From positions 1 through 64,000 of the forward strand of contig CAITVN010000215.1 in NCBI GenBank assembly GCA_903895855.1: a stretch of DNA of 64,000 bases. The letters run 5' to 3'. The position numbers and the translations under genes are program-made. Each line of letters opens with the position of its first letter. Within the stretch, counting starts at the first letter, position 1. This stretch comes from Oligoflexia bacterium. Lineage in GTDB: Bacteria > Bdellovibrionota > UBA1018. The notes beneath the pieces were generated by a model, which did not search any database, was not told where the DNA came from, and saw only the letters and a program-made list of their open reading frames with translations. This document shows, piece by piece, positions 1-8,902 of this stretch.

Positions 1-276
1 ACAGCTGTATTTCTACAGCATGTCGCTAGCTCATTACTCTATTCTTGAATTGACTTTAGGCTCTCGACAGTCCTGCACCTAAGTGCAGCTGCCATCGCCC
101 GCTTTCTCTTTCAAAAAATTCATCTTATGTTTTCAAAGAACAGACACTTTTCCGTTTCAAAACCTTTAAATTTCGCTACCGAAAGATGTCGCCGAGGACC
201 AGTTGATAATCCTATTTCATTGAAACCTGCAAGTTAATTTTTGAATTTTTGATAATCTTTTTTTCATCATGGCGCG
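1..276. other. non-coding stretch at window edge
   Basis: I see no convincing gene here. Two short perfect hairpins are visible, each with a 6-bp stem and a 4-nt loop (arms 4-9/14-19 and 73-78/83-88). Neither is followed by a T tract on either strand, so I do not call them terminators. The stretch lies downstream of the leftward activator gene that ends at 277. Confidence 0.5.
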
Positions 277-1245
277 TTAAATCCCACTAATCGCTCTTTC
301 TATTTTGATTCCATGACTGGAGAGCCTTCTCCAGAGCGTCACTCGAGACAAACCGGAAACTTTTGAAGCAACGGTCATCTGATTTCGAGAATGTTTCAAT
401 AGGGCGACCAGGTAGACCCTCTCAAATTCAACCAGGTTTTCGAAATAGTCATGAAGCCTCCTGGTAGGCGAAGCAAAATTTTCGACAGGCATATGAAATT
501 CCTGCTTTGACGACATGAATTTGAAGTTTTCAGGCAGATCATCAAGGGCTATCGATTCATTAAGAGACTTAAGCAAAGAATACTCGATCACATTCTGAAG
601 CTCCCTAATGTTTCCTGGCCAGTCATAAGACTCGAACACTCTAGCAACCTCAGGCTCAATTCGCTTTACAGACCTTCCCAATCTCGCCGATGTTTCTAGG
701 ACGATTTGATGAAGAATAGAGTCGAACTCTTCACACCGATCTATTAAGCGCGGCAGATCGACCCGCAAAACATTGAGACGATGATACAGATCCTCTCTAA
801 ACTCCCCCTTTTTTACCATTTCAGGAAGATTTCTATTCGTTGCTGCAATTATGCGAATATCGAGTTTTTTCGACCTATTTGAACCGACTGGGGTAATCAT
901 TTTCGACTGCAACACCTCAAGCAGACGAGCCTGAATCGTCGGAGACATTTCTCCGATTTCGTCGAGTAAAACGGTACCACCATTTGCAAACTCGAGCCGA
1001 CCAATCTTAGCCCCCACAGCACCGGTAAAGGCCCCTCTTTCATGACCAAACAACTCTGAGGCGATCAAATTCGGTTCTATTGTTGTTAAATTTACGACAC
1101 TAAACGGTTTGAACGCCCGAGCTCCCGCGAGGTGAATTTTCTCTGCCAGTCGGGTTTTTCCTGTCCCCGTAGGACCGCAAAGTAAAACAGGTGAATTCGA
1201 TTTTTCTGCAAGTTTAATTACATTAATATAAGATAGTTTATTCAT
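277..1245 (-). CDS. sigma-54-dependent transcriptional activator without a sensory domain
   Basis: A 322-residue bacterial enhancer-binding protein that remodels sigma-54 RNA polymerase. From the N terminus it shows Walker A GPTGTGKT (about residues 24-31), the sigma-54-contacting GAFTGA loop (71-76), Walker B LLDEIGEM and a C-terminal Fis-type helix-turn-helix with SRVTLWRRL. There is no receiver, GAF or PAS domain, so activity must be controlled by abundance or a partner, as in PspF-type proteins (family knowledge). I chose the ATG at 1245 rather than the reading-frame start at 1281 because it has GGAGC 7 nt upstream and because a sigma-54 promoter (1287-1303) would start the transcript near 1276, after the longer start. 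Autoregulation is inferred. Confidence 0.9.
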   Translation of the reverse strand: MNKLSYINVIKLAEKSNSPVLLCGPTGTGKTRLAEKIHLAGARAFKPFSVVNLTTIEPNLIASELFGHERGAFTGAVGAKIGRLEFANGGTVLLDEIGEMSPTIQARLLEVLQSKMITPVGSNRSKKLDIRIIAATNRNLPEMVKKGEFREDLYHRLNVLRVDLPRLIDRCEEFDSILHQIVLETSARLGRSVKRIEPEVARVFESYDWPGNIRELQNVIEYSLLKSLNESIALDDLPENFKFMSSKQEFHMPVENFASPTRRLHDYFENLVEFERVYLVALLKHSRNQMTVASKVSGLSRVTLWRRLSSHGIKIERAISGI

Positions 1246-1286
1246 TTTTTTGCTCCATTTGTTTGTTAATACACATAACAACCCTT

Positions 1287-1303
1287 AGCAAAGAGCGTTC
1301 CAA
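1287..1303 (-). promoter_or_regulatory. putative sigma-54 (-24/-12) promoter
   Basis: On the minus strand the site reads TTGGAACGCTCTTTGCT. It matches the consensus TGGCACG-N4-TTGCW at all but one position, with correct GG to GC spacing. Predicted transcription start is near 1276, about 30 nt before the activator ATG at 1245. It would make the activator itself sigma-54 dependent. Confidence 0.65.
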
Positions 1304-1391
1304 CCAAAAGGCCTGGTCGCGAAAGTCGAAGCTGCCTGAGATCAATTGAAACGGCGAACGGCCCCCAAACAGAACAAGCAGCCTTCGAACA

Positions 1392-1430
1392 GTGGAAGAA
1401 AGTCCGCAAAAAAAGCGGCTTTTTTTCCAC
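1392..1430 (-). terminator. possible intrinsic terminator after the C11 protease gene
   Basis: A CCGC/GCGG stem with a 7-nt A/T loop sits inside a longer imperfect inverted repeat (outer arms GTGG/CCAC). It lies about 50 nt past the protease stop codon. On the minus strand the tail is only moderately T-rich. On the plus strand a run of seven T follows the inner stem, so it may also block rightward transcription. Confidence 0.4.
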
Positions 1431-1476
1431 AGTCTCTAATCAACAACAACTGTAGTATTAAGTTATATGAATAAAA

Positions 1477-3231
1477 CTACGGTGTCTCGCCACCGTGAAG
1501 TACGAGTAACATCTCTAACCAATCCCCGGCAACTTTGTTTAGATAGGTTTGCCTATAGGCCCCTTGGGATGCCACAAATTTGAACCAGTTTTCTGGAAAC
1601 CAGACAGCCAACCCCTTAAATGACATCTCGCGAAGTTCATTAATTGATTTTGTGTAATCGTCGCCTAGGGCTAACGCCACATTACTTAACGCAAAAACCT
1701 TTTCGAGAGAAATGCAGCTTTGCTTCAACCGCTTCATGACTTCCAAACGACGAGCGAATTCGGCAGAGGAAATGGTTTTTTGTTCGAGCTGGGACTTCAA
1801 TTCTAAATATTCAGCATCTAGAATTTTTTCAACGCAATATCGAAACGCCGAAAGATCGACCCCACCACTGATCAACTTCGGAATTTGTGCTGTTGCGATC
1901 AACAAGTCAACCTTGCGCGCGGAGTCTTGAATCAAATATTCTTTTAGAGTCTTAGCAAATCGATTAAAAGCGGGTATCAGCTCGTGTTCGACCGACACAA
2001 GAGAAAGAGAACTCAACATCATCGAATCATTCGCCCCACCGCTGGATGCTCGCTGGCCCCCAGATCCCGCCCCCAGCGAGGCCTTCATTAGTGGTGGAAC
2101 CATCTTGGCCACCCAATAAGGTTCATCTCTTGGCTGCCCCCGTTGGTTAGCACGGGCACTTTCGCCGTTAAACCCCCCCTTGTTCATTTCATAGAATATT
2201 CGACGATACGGCAAACCACGAAGTGTTTCGACTTGTGCTGAGCCCACGGCAAAACGAGCAGAGGCGGCCCCTCCTTTGTTGAGCTCAGCCACCACCTCAA
2301 TCATTTGCATCAAGCACGAGTCTGAAATCAAAACATCAACGGGTCTGCCCTCACGGTGTTTAGCACTTTGGCGACGAAATATCAGATTGATATCATCTAA
2401 CCGAAGGTAAGAGCCAGTTGCGCTATTCAGCGCCAACGCACCCGCCTCTTTTACCTGCTTATTCACTGAGAACATCTCGGGACTCAGGGGTACAGTAACT
2501 GAAGAACTCGGGGGTGGGTTCAACAGTTTCCAACCCTGTCCATGCCCCCAAACTACTATCATTAGGTTTTCTGATGGATACTGAGACAAGCCCCAGTCGA
2601 CAAAACTTTCGAATTTTGCACCCTCAGAATCGACTGAGTTATCTACAGAACTGATTAACGGTGAATACAAATCCGTCAACGAACGCTTTTGAAAAGTATC
2701 TAGCCCGAGACTGTTATCAAAAACGGCTTCACTTTCAAAAATATGAACCCTACTTGACCGAGACCCCACCTTTGATCCCTGTTGATCAAGCTGAACGAGG
2801 ACATCAAGATCGACACCTGATCCCGCCAAAAATTCACGCTGGGTCTTGAAACCGGCTTCCATTTCGTAGAGATCCCAAAATGCATAGGGCAACAAATCGT
2901 TGTTCGCTGCCATGTAAACCAAAACAGTCCAATCTTTTTTACATTTCTGCCGTTCAAGCGGCTTCGAGTAGTTGTCGTAACTTTCTTGGTCGCCCTGAAT
3001 ACGCTCACTTAAACCGAGCCCCCCGGCAAACTGCCCATGAGTTCGGCGAAAATGATGAGAGCCCGATTGCAAAATGTTCTGATGACTCCACTGCGACTGG
3101 CAACTTGGCAACTGAAAAACTGGCGTATTGGCGTGAGCGTTATTGGTTAAACCGACGCCAACAAATCCACATAAAGCCAAAATGAAGCGAGAGGCGAATC
3201 GAAACCGCAAGCGCCCGTGAATAAGAATCAT
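1477..3231 (-). CDS. secreted C11 (clostripain-family) cysteine protease
   Basis: A 584-residue exported protein of peptidase family C11. After an N-terminal signal peptide (hydrophobic stretch ending near AHA) it has the family start WTVLVYMAANNDL, the catalytic His block MIVVWGHGQGW and the catalytic Cys block DVLISDSCLMQM. These blocks occur in the order known for clostripain and gingipain relatives, which cleave after basic residues (family knowledge). Low-complexity Ser/Gly/Pro inserts lie between the His and Cys blocks and after the Cys block. I prefer the ATG at 3231, which has GGGG about 9 nt upstream. The alternative at 3246 has its purine tract only 2 nt away. The gene is divergent from the response regulator at 3387 and lies upstream of a second sigma-54 activator, so regulated expression is likely. 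Confidence 0.85.
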   Translation of the reverse strand: MILIHGRLRFRFASRFILALCGFVGVGLTNNAHANTPVFQLPSCQSQWSHQNILQSGSHHFRRTHGQFAGGLGLSERIQGDQESYDNYSKPLERQKCKKDWTVLVYMAANNDLLPYAFWDLYEMEAGFKTQREFLAGSGVDLDVLVQLDQQGSKVGSRSSRVHIFESEAVFDNSLGLDTFQKRSLTDLYSPLISSVDNSVDSEGAKFESFVDWGLSQYPSENLMIVVWGHGQGWKLLNPPPSSSVTVPLSPEMFSVNKQVKEAGALALNSATGSYLRLDDINLIFRRQSAKHREGRPVDVLISDSCLMQMIEVVAELNKGGAASARFAVGSAQVETLRGLPYRRIFYEMNKGGFNGESARANQRGQPRDEPYWVAKMVPPLMKASLGAGSGGQRASSGGANDSMMLSSLSLVSVEHELIPAFNRFAKTLKEYLIQDSARKVDLLIATAQIPKLISGGVDLSAFRYCVEKILDAEYLELKSQLEQKTISSAEFARRLEVMKRLKQSCISLEKVFALSNVALALGDDYTKSINELREMSFKGLAVWFPENWFKFVASQGAYRQTYLNKVAGDWLEMLLVLHGGETP

Positions 3232-3386
3232 TTCTAAGAACCCCATAACCCCTTGTTTTGCCTAATTTCATAGCCAAGTCGAGACCAACTAGATTGCTTC
3301 TCATCAGGTGCAATAACATATCAGCCTCAGATATTTACACTCCGTTAGTTGATTATAAAGATCGGGGAATGGTAAAGAGGCAAACT

Positions 3387-4871
3387 ATGATTCCACACAA
3401 TGCAAACATACTACTCTGCGATGACGACAAAATGATTTTAGAAGCCGCCTCATTACTGCTCAACGGACTGGGGACCTTAACTTGCTGCATGTCTGCCGAA
3501 GACGCCCTCGATAAGATGCACGCAACCGCTTTCGATGTACTCATTCTGGATATCCAGCTTGGCAAAAAAACCCTAGGAATTGAGCTGATTTCTAGTTTTT
3601 TAAAGATCGACCCCGACGTTAAAATCATCATATTTTCAGGCGATGTGAGATTTGACTGGGCAAGACTTGCCATGAGAGAGGGCGCTTTCGACTACTTACC
3701 CAAAGACCTGGGCGCCACCGAACTCGTGCCAACCGTCGAAAAGGCCCTTCTGCAAAGACGACTGAGAAACCGCGGTAGCCAGTTTGAATTTGAAGCCTCA
3801 CGCTTTGAAAATAGCAACGAAATGGTTGGAAACAGCGACCCCATCAAGAAAATGAGAAACACGCTCTCTAAATTCAGAAACAGCGGTGGAAATGTCTTAA
3901 TTACCGGCGAGACCGGCACTGGAAAAGAACTCGCAGCGCGAGCGTTGCGAGGCCCGGCTCAAAGTATTGAATCGCTGTCACCGTTTGTCGCAGTTGATTC
4001 GGCCACCATTCAAAGTTCTATGGCAGAAAGTCTGCTTTTTGGCCACGAAAAAGGGGCATTCACGGGAGCAGCCGGTCAGGTTAAAGGACTTTTCGAGCAA
4101 GCGAATAATGGCATCATTTATTTCGATGAAATTTCAAACATGCCTCTCGAAATTCAGCTAAAACTCTTGCGCGTAATTCAGGAAAAAGAAGTTCGACGAC
4201 TGGGCTCAAATCGAACGATTAAAGTAAATTTTCGCGTGGTTTGCGCCACCAATCAGAGTTTAGAGACACTAGTCGAACAAGGTCATTTCAAAGCCGACCT
4301 ACTTCAGCGCCTGAACGTACTGCCACTTTTTACCCCTCCATTACGAGAACGGGTTGAAGACATTCTGCCGTTGCTAGATCACTTTCAAAGTAAGATCGAC
4401 CCAACAAGAACCCCACTAACCCTCTCTGAAGACACCAAGCAGGTGCTACTGAGTTACTCTTGGCCTGGCAACGTGAGAGAGCTCGGTAATCTAGTGACAT
4501 TCCTCTTTGCCACTTGCCCCCCCGGCGATGAGATCACTCTCATTGACCTTCCGACGAAATTTTTTGCCGAAGCCGATCAAAACCGCGAAAGAAGCGAGAC
4601 CGAGGCCACCCATTTTGCCGGGGCTTCAGCAAGCCAAATGACAGGCACTAACAAAGTCATTGAATTTGACGAGACAACTGAGCACATTTCTTTTTACGAA
4701 AAAGTTCGGATCTTTGAGCGAAAGATCATCATTGATGGTCTGCAGAAGAATGCCTTCAATGCATCAAAATCAGCAAAGTTCTTGGGAATCGATAGATCGT
4801 ATTTCTATAAAAGGCTCAAAGAACTGGCTATCGACTTAGATGCGCTTTCTGACTCTAGACCCACAAGGTAG
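3387..4871 (+). CDS. NtrC-family sigma-54 response regulator
   Basis: A 494-residue response regulator. The receiver domain carries the acidic pair in LLCDDDKM (12-14), the phospho-acceptor Asp in LILDIQLG (about 55) and the conserved Lys in YLPKD. The sigma-54 AAA+ domain follows, with GETGTGKE (174-181), GAFTGA (223-228) and IIYFDEIS, and then a Fis-type DNA-binding helix at the C terminus (SRSYFYKRL-like, read as DRSYFYKRL). The ATG at 3387 has AGAGG 6 nt upstream. In-frame starts further upstream lack good spacing. No sensor kinase lies nearby. A TATAAA -10-like element at 3354-3359 lies upstream without a clear -35. The gene is divergent from the C11 protease, its most obvious candidate target. 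Confidence 0.92.
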   Translation: MIPHNANILLCDDDKMILEAASLLLNGLGTLTCCMSAEDALDKMHATAFDVLILDIQLGKKTLGIELISSFLKIDPDVKIIIFSGDVRFDWARLAMREGAFDYLPKDLGATELVPTVEKALLQRRLRNRGSQFEFEASRFENSNEMVGNSDPIKKMRNTLSKFRNSGGNVLITGETGTGKELAARALRGPAQSIESLSPFVAVDSATIQSSMAESLLFGHEKGAFTGAAGQVKGLFEQANNGIIYFDEISNMPLEIQLKLLRVIQEKEVRRLGSNRTIKVNFRVVCATNQSLETLVEQGHFKADLLQRLNVLPLFTPPLRERVEDILPLLDHFQSKIDPTRTPLTLSEDTKQVLLSYSWPGNVRELGNLVTFLFATCPPGDEITLIDLPTKFFAEADQNRERSETEATHFAGASASQMTGTNKVIEFDETTEHISFYEKVRIFERKIIIDGLQKNAFNASKSAKFLGIDRSYFYKRLKELAIDLDALSDSRPTR

Positions 4872-4894
4872 TGGAATGCAGATGGTGACCAAGG

Positions 4895-4937
4895 CAAAAG
4901 CAAAGCCCCCCTGGATATTGCCTATCTCAGAGGGGCT
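4895..4937 (-). terminator. intrinsic terminator after hppA
   Basis: On the minus strand AGCCCCTCTG pairs with CAGGGGGGCT (10 pairs including one G-U in RNA) around a 14-nt loop, followed by the T-rich tail TTGCTTTTG. It lies about 80 nt past the pyrophosphatase stop at 5019. On the plus strand the stem has a mismatch and no T tract, so it looks oriented for the leftward gene. Confidence 0.6.
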
Positions 4938-5018
4938 AGCTTCAATTTCTCTGCAATCTGCACCTTGGGTAGCTAACAGGACTCAAGAAGTCCAAGCCCC
5001 CAGCTGCAGACGCTTTAA

Positions 5019-7487
5019 TTAGGCGTGTCCGTGCGCCTTACGAGCTGCTTGCTCTTCTTTGGTTCCCGCAGTGGTAATTCTCATTCCGTAGAATGACCTC
5101 AACACAAACACCAAACCAATGAGGAAAGCCACAATACCGAAGTACAGTGCAGTTTCTTTTGCAACGACCGCAATCTCTACAGCCAACAAGCCAAACAGAG
5201 TGGTGAACTTGATGATGGGATTGAGAGCGACTGAAGACGTATCTTTGAACGGATCGCCAACGGTATCGCCAACCACTGTAGCTGCATGAAGAGGTGTTCC
5301 TTTTTCACGAAGTTCAACTTCGACAACTTTCTTAGCGTTATCCCAAGCTCCACCGGCATTTGCCATGAACATCGCTTGAAATAGACCGAAAACTGCAATT
5401 GAAATCAGGTAACTAGCGAAGAACGTTGGATCAAAGCAGGCAAAAGCAAGAGTGAAACAGAAAACTACGCCGAAGATATTAACCATACCTTTTTGAGCGT
5501 AGATTGTGCAGATTTTCACCACTTCTTGTGAGTCTTTGACTGACGCTTTAGCCACTGAATCCAGTTTAATGTTGTTCTTAATGAACTCAACCGCTCTAAA
5601 AGCACCCGTACTGACAGCTTGAATCGAAGCACCGGTAAACCAATAAATTACGGCTCCACCGCAGATCAGACCTAACAAGACTTTAGGATCTAGGAGATCG
5701 AGCTTCAGTTGGAGAAGCAAAATAATTGAGAAAATCATCGTGGTTGCTCCGATAACAGCAGTACCAATCAAAACAGGCTTTGCAGTTGCTTTGAATGTAT
5801 TACCGGCTGAATCGTTCTCTTCTAGATTGCGCTTTCCTTGTTCAAAGTCTGGCTTGAAACCGAAATCTTTTTCGATCTCAGAACCAATACCAGGAAGGCT
5901 TTCAATCAACGAAAGTTCAAAAACTGACTGTGCGTTGTCGGTCACCGGACCGTAGCTATCAACAGCGATCGTAACAGGGCCCATACCCAAGAAACCGAAA
6001 GCGACTAATCCGAACGCAAACACAGCAGGATAAACCATGAACTGATCAAGACCACTGCTTGAAGTTAAGTAGGCAACTAACATCAAGCCAGCCATCGCCA
6101 TACCCTTCCAGAAAGCCGAGAAATTACCAGCTACCAAACCCGCAAGAATGGTCAGCGAAGCACCGCCTTCGCGTGAGGCAGAAACAATTTCAGCAACGTG
6201 CTTAGACTTGGACGAAGTGAAAATTTTCGTCATTTCAGGAATCACAGCGCCCGCAATCGTTCCGCACGAAATGATGGTTGAAAGTTTCCACCAGAGAGTC
6301 GGATCCATCTCGCCAATCAAAAGGTAGCTCACCAAAAAGGTGACGGCAATTGACACGAGAGAGCTTAGCCAAACCAAACGAGTCAGAGGCGCTTCAAAAT
6401 CAAAATGATCTTTATCAGCGAAACTCATTTTAGACCAAATGGTGTTAAGCCAGTAAGAAAACACTGACGTGATAACCATCAAGATGCGCATAGCGAAAAT
6501 CCAGACGATTAGCTTTGCCTGAATCTCGGCTCCGTTTGGCCCAAGAGTCAGTTTACCATCTGCGCCCATATTCATTCCGACCGCGAGCACGATGAAGCTA
6601 ATCAACGCAACCCCTGTCACACCGTAGGTTTCAAAACCGTCGGCAGTTGGACCAACTGAGTCACCCGCATTATCGCCAACGCAATCGGCGATCACACCTG
6701 GGTTTCGAGCGTCATCTTCTTTGATGTTGTACACAATTTTCATCAAGTCTGAACCGATGTCAGCAATCTTGGTGAAGATACCACCGCAGATACGTAGAGC
6801 AGAAGCACCCAATGACTCGCCGATGGCGAATCCGATGAAACAAGCTCCAGCCGCATCACGAGGAACAAACAACAAAATGAAAAGCATGAGTAAAAGTTCA
6901 ACGCAAATCAACATCACGCCGATCGACATTCCTGAACGAAGAGGAATATTCATCACCTGATAAGGCTTCTTACGAAGTGAAGCAAAAGCCGTTCTTGAGT
7001 TTGCAAAGCAATTGATTCGAATACCGAACCAAGCCACAGCGACCGAACCCAAGATACCGAGTACTGACCACAAAAGAACGAGGCCTACTCGGGAAACTTC
7101 CATGTGTTGGAGCCCATAAAAATAAATGGTGATACAAACACCGATGATCGCCCACAAAACAGCCAAGAACTTTCCTTGCTGGGCAAGGCAGGTCTTACAG
7201 GTTTCATAGATGAGTTCGGAAACTTCAAGAAGTGACTTGTGAACAGGAAGGTTCTTGATACTCATGTATTCAACCAACCCAAACAGCATTCCGAGTACAC
7301 AGACGAACATTCCAAAGCCAAGAATACTGGTTCCGGCGATGTCCATACCCAATAAATGATAAGACTGTGAAAGCTCGGGGATATTGAGCTCTGACTCATT
7401 GGCCATAGCTCTCATTTCGAAAGCACTCGTGACCAGGAGGGTCAGGAGTGAATAAAACGCAATACGATACTTTTGAATAACTTGCAT
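5019..7487 (-). CDS. hppA: membrane-bound proton-translocating pyrophosphatase
   Basis: An 822-residue polytopic inner-membrane pump that couples PPi hydrolysis to ion export. Substrate-site signatures are present: EDDARNPGVIADCVGDN followed by GDSVGPTADGFETYGV, then near the C terminus GGAWDNAKKVVE and GDTVGDPFKDTSSVALN. At the K+-switch site it reads GNTFKATAK. The Lys there is the K+-independent hallmark, whereas K+-dependent enzymes have Ala (family knowledge). The Thr normally three residues later is Ala, so the class assignment is not perfect. It is longer than the usual 660-770 residues because of an N-terminal hydrophobic, signal-like segment. A GAGG element lies 11 nt before the start. 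The gene is monocistronic and divergent from the gene at 7578. Confidence 0.95.
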   Translation of the reverse strand: MQVIQKYRIAFYSLLTLLVTSAFEMRAMANESELNIPELSQSYHLLGMDIAGTSILGFGMFVCVLGMLFGLVEYMSIKNLPVHKSLLEVSELIYETCKTCLAQQGKFLAVLWAIIGVCITIYFYGLQHMEVSRVGLVLLWSVLGILGSVAVAWFGIRINCFANSRTAFASLRKKPYQVMNIPLRSGMSIGVMLICVELLLMLFILLFVPRDAAGACFIGFAIGESLGASALRICGGIFTKIADIGSDLMKIVYNIKEDDARNPGVIADCVGDNAGDSVGPTADGFETYGVTGVALISFIVLAVGMNMGADGKLTLGPNGAEIQAKLIVWIFAMRILMVITSVFSYWLNTIWSKMSFADKDHFDFEAPLTRLVWLSSLVSIAVTFLVSYLLIGEMDPTLWWKLSTIISCGTIAGAVIPEMTKIFTSSKSKHVAEIVSASREGGASLTILAGLVAGNFSAFWKGMAMAGLMLVAYLTSSSGLDQFMVYPAVFAFGLVAFGFLGMGPVTIAVDSYGPVTDNAQSVFELSLIESLPGIGSEIEKDFGFKPDFEQGKRNLEENDSAGNTFKATAKPVLIGTAVIGATTMIFSIILLLQLKLDLLDPKVLLGLICGGAVIYWFTGASIQAVSTGAFRAVEFIKNNIKLDSVAKASVKDSQEVVKICTIYAQKGMVNIFGVVFCFTLAFACFDPTFFASYLISIAVFGLFQAMFMANAGGAWDNAKKVVEVELREKGTPLHAATVVGDTVGDPFKDTSSVALNPIIKFTTLFGLLAVEIAVVAKETALYFGIVAFLIGLVFVLRSFYGMRITTAGTKEEQAARKAHGHA

Positions 7488-7577
7488 CTTGTAGAGTTCC
7501 TCTTCAAATTAAACAGATAGTTTTAATGATTGAACGAGCATTAAATGAGGTAGCCCAAGAAGTCAATTCAAGAACTC

Positions 7578-8447
7578 ATGGGCACAAAGGAGAAATGTTT
7601 GAAATTGAGAGTTTGTTTTGCAGCGAATCCTTTCTTGATCCTGGCTCTGGGACTTTTTTTCTTTATTCCCGCCCTTTCCGTTAACGCCTTTTCTGACGAA
7701 GAAGCAGACTCTGGCGGTGAGCTTTTTCCTGATAAGCCATTCAAAGATTGGGGCCTCGACTACAAAGCGGGGGCCGCAACAAGAACACTTCCTTTCGGAC
7801 TCAGTTTCAGCGGCGAGATCGGCTATAGTAAATTACTCTGGGGGCAACCAAAAGAATCGAAACTGTATGGCTATTTACGCCCATTTTTCAGAGCAAACAC
7901 CTCATTCGTAATTAACCGAGCTCAGGCTGGGCTAGCATTGTTTCCGGTTTCATTTATTGGTGCAAGCTGGGGAGTCTACGGAAGTCATCGAAACGTCTCG
8001 AAGCTCAGCACGCTAAATTGTGACAACCTGCAGTGCGGTGGATCTTTGAGATCGGTATTCATTCGCCCACAAGTGACTTTGGGTCATGCCGGGTTCTTCG
8101 GTGTCGCCATTTGGCGATGGGATTGGATTACAGTTGCTGACACGACGCGACCCTTTGGAGAAGAAACTGCGAATTTAGCTGGCCAAGCTGGTGCTGACAT
8201 TCTCGGGCAACTTGATATCTACCTGGGATACACCCGGGACTCTTGGAGCGGAGGATTTCTCTTTAACTCAGCCGGCATGGCAGAGCTTGGCTCAACAAAT
8301 CAACTAAAAGCGGTTTTCGTGAGAAAACAGGTTGAAGACTGGAAATTCACAGCGGGATCTGGACTGTACCGTTCATCGACCCAAGAAGCGGGGATGGCAG
8401 CGTTCCTGGCTCTCGATTGGATAGGTTTGCCTTCACTCGAACTTTAG
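7578..8447 (+). CDS. exported protein, probably outer-membrane beta-barrel
   Basis: Function not recognised. The product is up to 289 residues with a clear N-terminal signal peptide (hydrophobic ILALGLFFFIPALSVNA, cleavage likely near NAF). The mature part has alternating aromatic/polar strands rich in Gly, Trp and Tyr (LDIYLGYTRDSWSGGFLFN), as in small outer-membrane barrels, but no named family is obvious. One Cys pair (CDNLQC) lies mid-protein. A TTG at 7599 with AAGGAG upstream would shorten the protein by 7 residues and may be the true start, since the ATG at 7578 lacks a clear ribosome site. Confidence 0.75.
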   Translation: MGTKEKCLKLRVCFAANPFLILALGLFFFIPALSVNAFSDEEADSGGELFPDKPFKDWGLDYKAGAATRTLPFGLSFSGEIGYSKLLWGQPKESKLYGYLRPFFRANTSFVINRAQAGLALFPVSFIGASWGVYGSHRNVSKLSTLNCDNLQCGGSLRSVFIRPQVTLGHAGFFGVAIWRWDWITVADTTRPFGEETANLAGQAGADILGQLDIYLGYTRDSWSGGFLFNSAGMAELGSTNQLKAVFVRKQVEDWKFTAGSGLYRSSTQEAGMAAFLALDWIGLPSLEL

Positions 8448-8523
8448 GTCGGGCCGAAGAACTCACTTGGAAACACCAGAAAAATCAGGCATGCCTAAAA
8501 ATGACTCAATCGAAGGGGGAACG

Positions 8524-8874
8524 ATGCTCGATTCTGAGAACTATAAAAAGGGATTCTTAGTTGATGATGAACTGATGTCAGGTGTCACTGAAGACCCCGA
8601 AGCACCGGGTAGGTTCGTCGCATTCATTATCAGCCACGCCACAGGTGAATACCTCGGCTATCAACCGTTTGAGCAGCTTGCAGATGCTCTCTCGACAATT
8701 AACCAAATCAAGAGAAATTGGATATTCGAAGCTGTCGGTGGATGCGGAACTGGCGGCTGCGGTGGCGATGGCAGTTGCAAAGGCGGTGGATGCAAGAACA
8801 AGTCAGGCCAAGGCGATCACGGACAGCATCACGATCACGCCGACGGGGCTCATCACGAACACTCACACGAATAA
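8524..8874 (+). CDS. small Cys/Gly- and His-rich protein, possible metal binder
   Basis: A protein of about 116 residues with an ordinary soluble N-terminal half (GRFVAFIISHATGEYLGY, then a helical stretch). After that comes GGCGTGGCGGDGSCKGGGCK, with four cysteines in a Gly-rich run, and a tail with eight His plus Asp/Glu (HHDHADGAHHEHSHE). Such tails bind transition metals in nickel/zinc chaperones and cobalt/zinc transporters (general knowledge), so metal binding or delivery is inferred, not shown. The ATG at 8524 has AAGGGGG just upstream. In-frame TTG at 8467 and ATG at 8491 have weaker sites. The gene sits between an exported protein and NamZ, same direction. Confidence 0.7.
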   Translation: MLDSENYKKGFLVDDELMSGVTEDPEAPGRFVAFIISHATGEYLGYQPFEQLADALSTINQIKRNWIFEAVGGCGTGGCGGDGSCKGGGCKNKSGQGDHGQHHDHADGAHHEHSHE

Positions 8875-8902
8875 AGAGCAAGCCGCGAATAGTGAGCAAT
8901 CA

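Noticed and set aside
2880..3185. Plus-strand open frame inside the C11 protease gene
   Set aside because: Opposite-strand shadow of a well-supported gene with no recognisable protein features.
8582..8902. Long open N-terminal extension of the NamZ reading frame
   Set aside because: It overlaps the Cys/His-rich gene in another frame, has no family similarity, and would hide the export segment that begins right after the ATG at 8903.
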